This document shows positions 62,024 to 64,000 of a stretch of DNA of 64,000 nt, in pieces. This DNA comes from DATAVK01 sp036267755. GTDB lineage: Bacteria; Actinomycetota; Actinomycetes; JAFAQI01. Under the pieces are notes generated by a model that worked only from the letters and a program-made list of their open reading frames with translations, searched no databases and was not told where the DNA came from. The position numbers were made by a program, and so were the translations under genes. Location of the stretch: positions 1-64,000 of the forward strand of contig DATAVK010000046.1 of the NCBI GenBank assembly GCA_036267755.1, read 5' to 3'. Numbering within the stretch: the first letter of the stretch is position 1; each line of letters begins with the position of its first letter.

Positions 62024-62137
62024 GGTGGATACCTCCGAGGCGACGACAGGCCGGGAGCGGCTTCGGGACGATCATCAACGGACATAGTGGCCGTGGGATG
62101 AACATAACGCGCATTTAGCGCGAAAGCCGCACAGCGG

Positions 62138-62784
<647 letters not shown>

Positions 62785-62788
<4 letters not shown>

Positions 62789-63528
62789 CGCGTGGTCCGC
62801 CGTTCGATCCGCTTCTCGGGATTCGGGACGTGCACGACGCGCTGCACGAAGATCCCCGGCGTGTGCACGGTCATCGGATCGATCTGCCCGGGCTCCAGCA
62901 ACTCCTCTACCTCGGCGACCGTGATCCGGCCGGCCGCGGCGCACAGCGGGTTGAAGTTCTGCGCGCTCTTCTCATAGACCAGGTTGCCGTGCCGGTCGCC
63001 GTACCGCGCGTGCACCAGCGCGAAGTCGGTGCGAATCGCGAGCTCAAGCACGTACTGCCGCCCGTCGAACTCGCGGACCTCCTTCGGCTGCGAGGCCTCG
63101 CTCACCCCACCGTCGCCGTCGTACTGTCTCGGCAGACCGCCGTCGGCGACCTGCGTCCCGACGCCGGCGGGGGTGTAGAACGCCGGGATCCCGGCGCCGC
63201 CGGCTCGCAACCGCTCGGCGAGCGTGCCCTGCGGCACCAGCTCGACCTCAAGCTCGCCCGAGAGGAACTGCCGCTCGAACTCCTTGTTCTCCCCGACGTA
63301 CGACCCGACCGTACGACGGATCCGCCTGGCGGCCAGCAGCATGCCGAGCCCCCACCCGTCGACGCCGCAGTTGTTGCTCACCGTCTCGAGCTCGCTCACG
63401 CCGGCGTCGAGCAGGGCTTCGATCAGCGCGGACGGGATGCCGCACAACCCAAAGCCCCCGACGGCCAGCGACGCGCCCGAGGCGATGTCGGAGACCGCGT
63501 CCGCCGCGGACCCCACGACCTTGTCCAT
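62785..63528 (-). CDS. scoA: 3-oxoacid CoA-transferase, subunit A
   Basis: A 247-residue subunit with [20 protein letters not shown] (CoA-binding glycine loop), [17 protein letters not shown] and [21 protein letters not shown]. It pairs with subunit B through the ATGA overlap. AGAGG lies 5 nt before ATG 63526-63528; the GTG one codon upstream is an alternative. The neighbouring CitE-like lyase gene suggests a route for 3-hydroxy or dicarboxylic acyl-CoA. Confidence 0.9.
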
Positions 63529-63591
63529 CACAGCCTCTGCTTCACGTCGTCGACGACAGTCCGGGCGTTGCCCGGGCTGCCACGATAGGGC

Positions 63592-64000
63592 TCAGCCCGA
63601 TGTCGGCTGCGCGCTGGGGTGGTCGAGGATGTGACGCGCCCGAGCGATCACGGGAGCGTCCACCATCTGGCCGTCGAGGGCGAAGACCCCGGCTTCGTGT
63701 ACTGCCGCCTCGACCACGCGAGACGCCCAGGCGATGTCGGCTGCCGTCGGCGCGAAGGCGTCGATGACGGTCGCCACCTGGCCGGGGTGGATGCAGGCCT
63801 TGGCGGCGAACCCGACGGTGGCCGCGGCGACCGCCTCCGCCCGCAGCCCGCTCAGGTCCGCGATGTCGAGGTAGACCGAGTCCACGGCGGCGCGACCGCA
63901 CGAGCTGGCGGCCAGCAGCACCAGGCTCCGGGAGTGACGCGCGACGTCGGCGTACCCGCCGTCCGCGAGCCGGCTGGAGCGGCCACCGATCGCCGCCACG
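63592..64000 (-). CDS. CitE-like CoA ester lyase, C-terminal part (runs off right edge)
   Basis: The last 136 codons of a minus-strand gene whose start is beyond base 64000. AAIGGRSSRLADGGYADVAR, VDSVYLDIADLSGLRAEAVA, GFAAKACIHPGQVATVIDAF and the helical tail AADIAWASRVVEAA are typical of the HpcH/HpaI aldolase-citrate lyase beta family, where CIHPGQ is a conserved block. Such enzymes cleave malyl-CoA or citramalyl-CoA-type esters. It lies 63 bp from the CoA transferase subunit A start on the same strand, so the three are probably one operon. Confidence 0.88.
   Translation of the reverse strand, partial: VAAIGGRSSRLADGGYADVARHSRSLVLLAASSCGRAAVDSVYLDIADLSGLRAEAVAAATVGFAAKACIHPGQVATVIDAFAPTAADIAWASRVVEAAVHEAGVFALDGQMVDAPVIARARHILDHPSAQPTSG

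Overview
The window is 64 kb of high-GC DNA from an actinobacterium. Evidence for this is the many GTG starts, 4-bp ATGA/GTGA gene overlaps, -10-like TANNNT hexamers 5 to 8 nt before start codons (leaderless genes), a fused three-ATPase type VII secretion protein, an actinobacterial type Tad pilus locus, DUF222-HNH and Rv2578c-type radical SAM genes with mycobacterial-type LexA boxes, a DtxR/IdeR-type iron box and a CsoR copper operator. I cannot fix the genus.

Layout. 1-0.43 kb: start of an IS1595-type transposase that runs off the left edge. 0.5-3.4 kb: a Fis-like small protein, an excisionase-type HTH protein, and a SAF-domain plus CpaE-like ATPase pair belonging functionally to Tad pili. 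3.5-10.6 kb: lipid and amino-acid metabolism (acyl-CoA dehydrogenase, wax ester synthase/DGAT overlapping a patatin lipase, P5C dehydrogenase), a LytR_C protein and a HAD hydrolase. 11.1-23.7 kb: a 2296-residue secreted repeat protein with a C-terminal membrane anchor, translationally coupled to a membrane GAF-GGDEF diguanylate cyclase, then a convergent FHA-FtsK/SpoIIIE (EssC-like) ATPase whose 3' end overlaps the cyclase gene by 116 bp. 23.9-28.9 kb: an exported phosphodiester glycosidase, then MFS exporter, cytidylate kinase-like protein and G6PDH on the minus strand. 29-34.2 kb: a 41-codon small gene and the Tad pilus operon (cpaF, tadB, tadC, flp, two tadE-like genes, tadG-like). 34.2-36.7 kb: a family A DNA polymerase/exonuclease and a nitroreductase with an iron box. 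36.7-46.5 kb: a compact type VII secretion locus: SAF protein, YukD/EsaB-like protein and EccC on one strand, and divergently WXG100, a second small helical partner, a 438-residue WXG-headed candidate effector, and proteins of unknown function. 46.6-55.7 kb: a conserved housekeeping run prfB, ftsE, ftsX, carboxy-terminal protease, smpB, and the tmRNA gene ssrA, with an SOS-type HNH gene, an amidohydrolase and a copper-sensing permease-csoR operon between smpB and ssrA. 55.7-64 kb: an ECF41-like sigma factor, a substrate-binding-domain protein, an SOS-box radical SAM/partner operon, an extracellular nuclease, and a CoA transferase pair next to a CitE-like lyase that runs off the right edge.

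How the parts work together. Three surface systems dominate: Tad pili (split into two clusters 26 kb apart), type VII secretion (two EccC/EssC-type ATPases in different loci), and a very long surface repeat protein coupled to c-di-GMP synthesis. Regulation can be read directly for several genes: LexA boxes at 52528 and 57611, a DtxR box at 36680 and a CsoR box at 55152, most of them overlapping promoters of apparently leaderless genes. No CRISPR array, integrase, origin or tRNA gene was seen.
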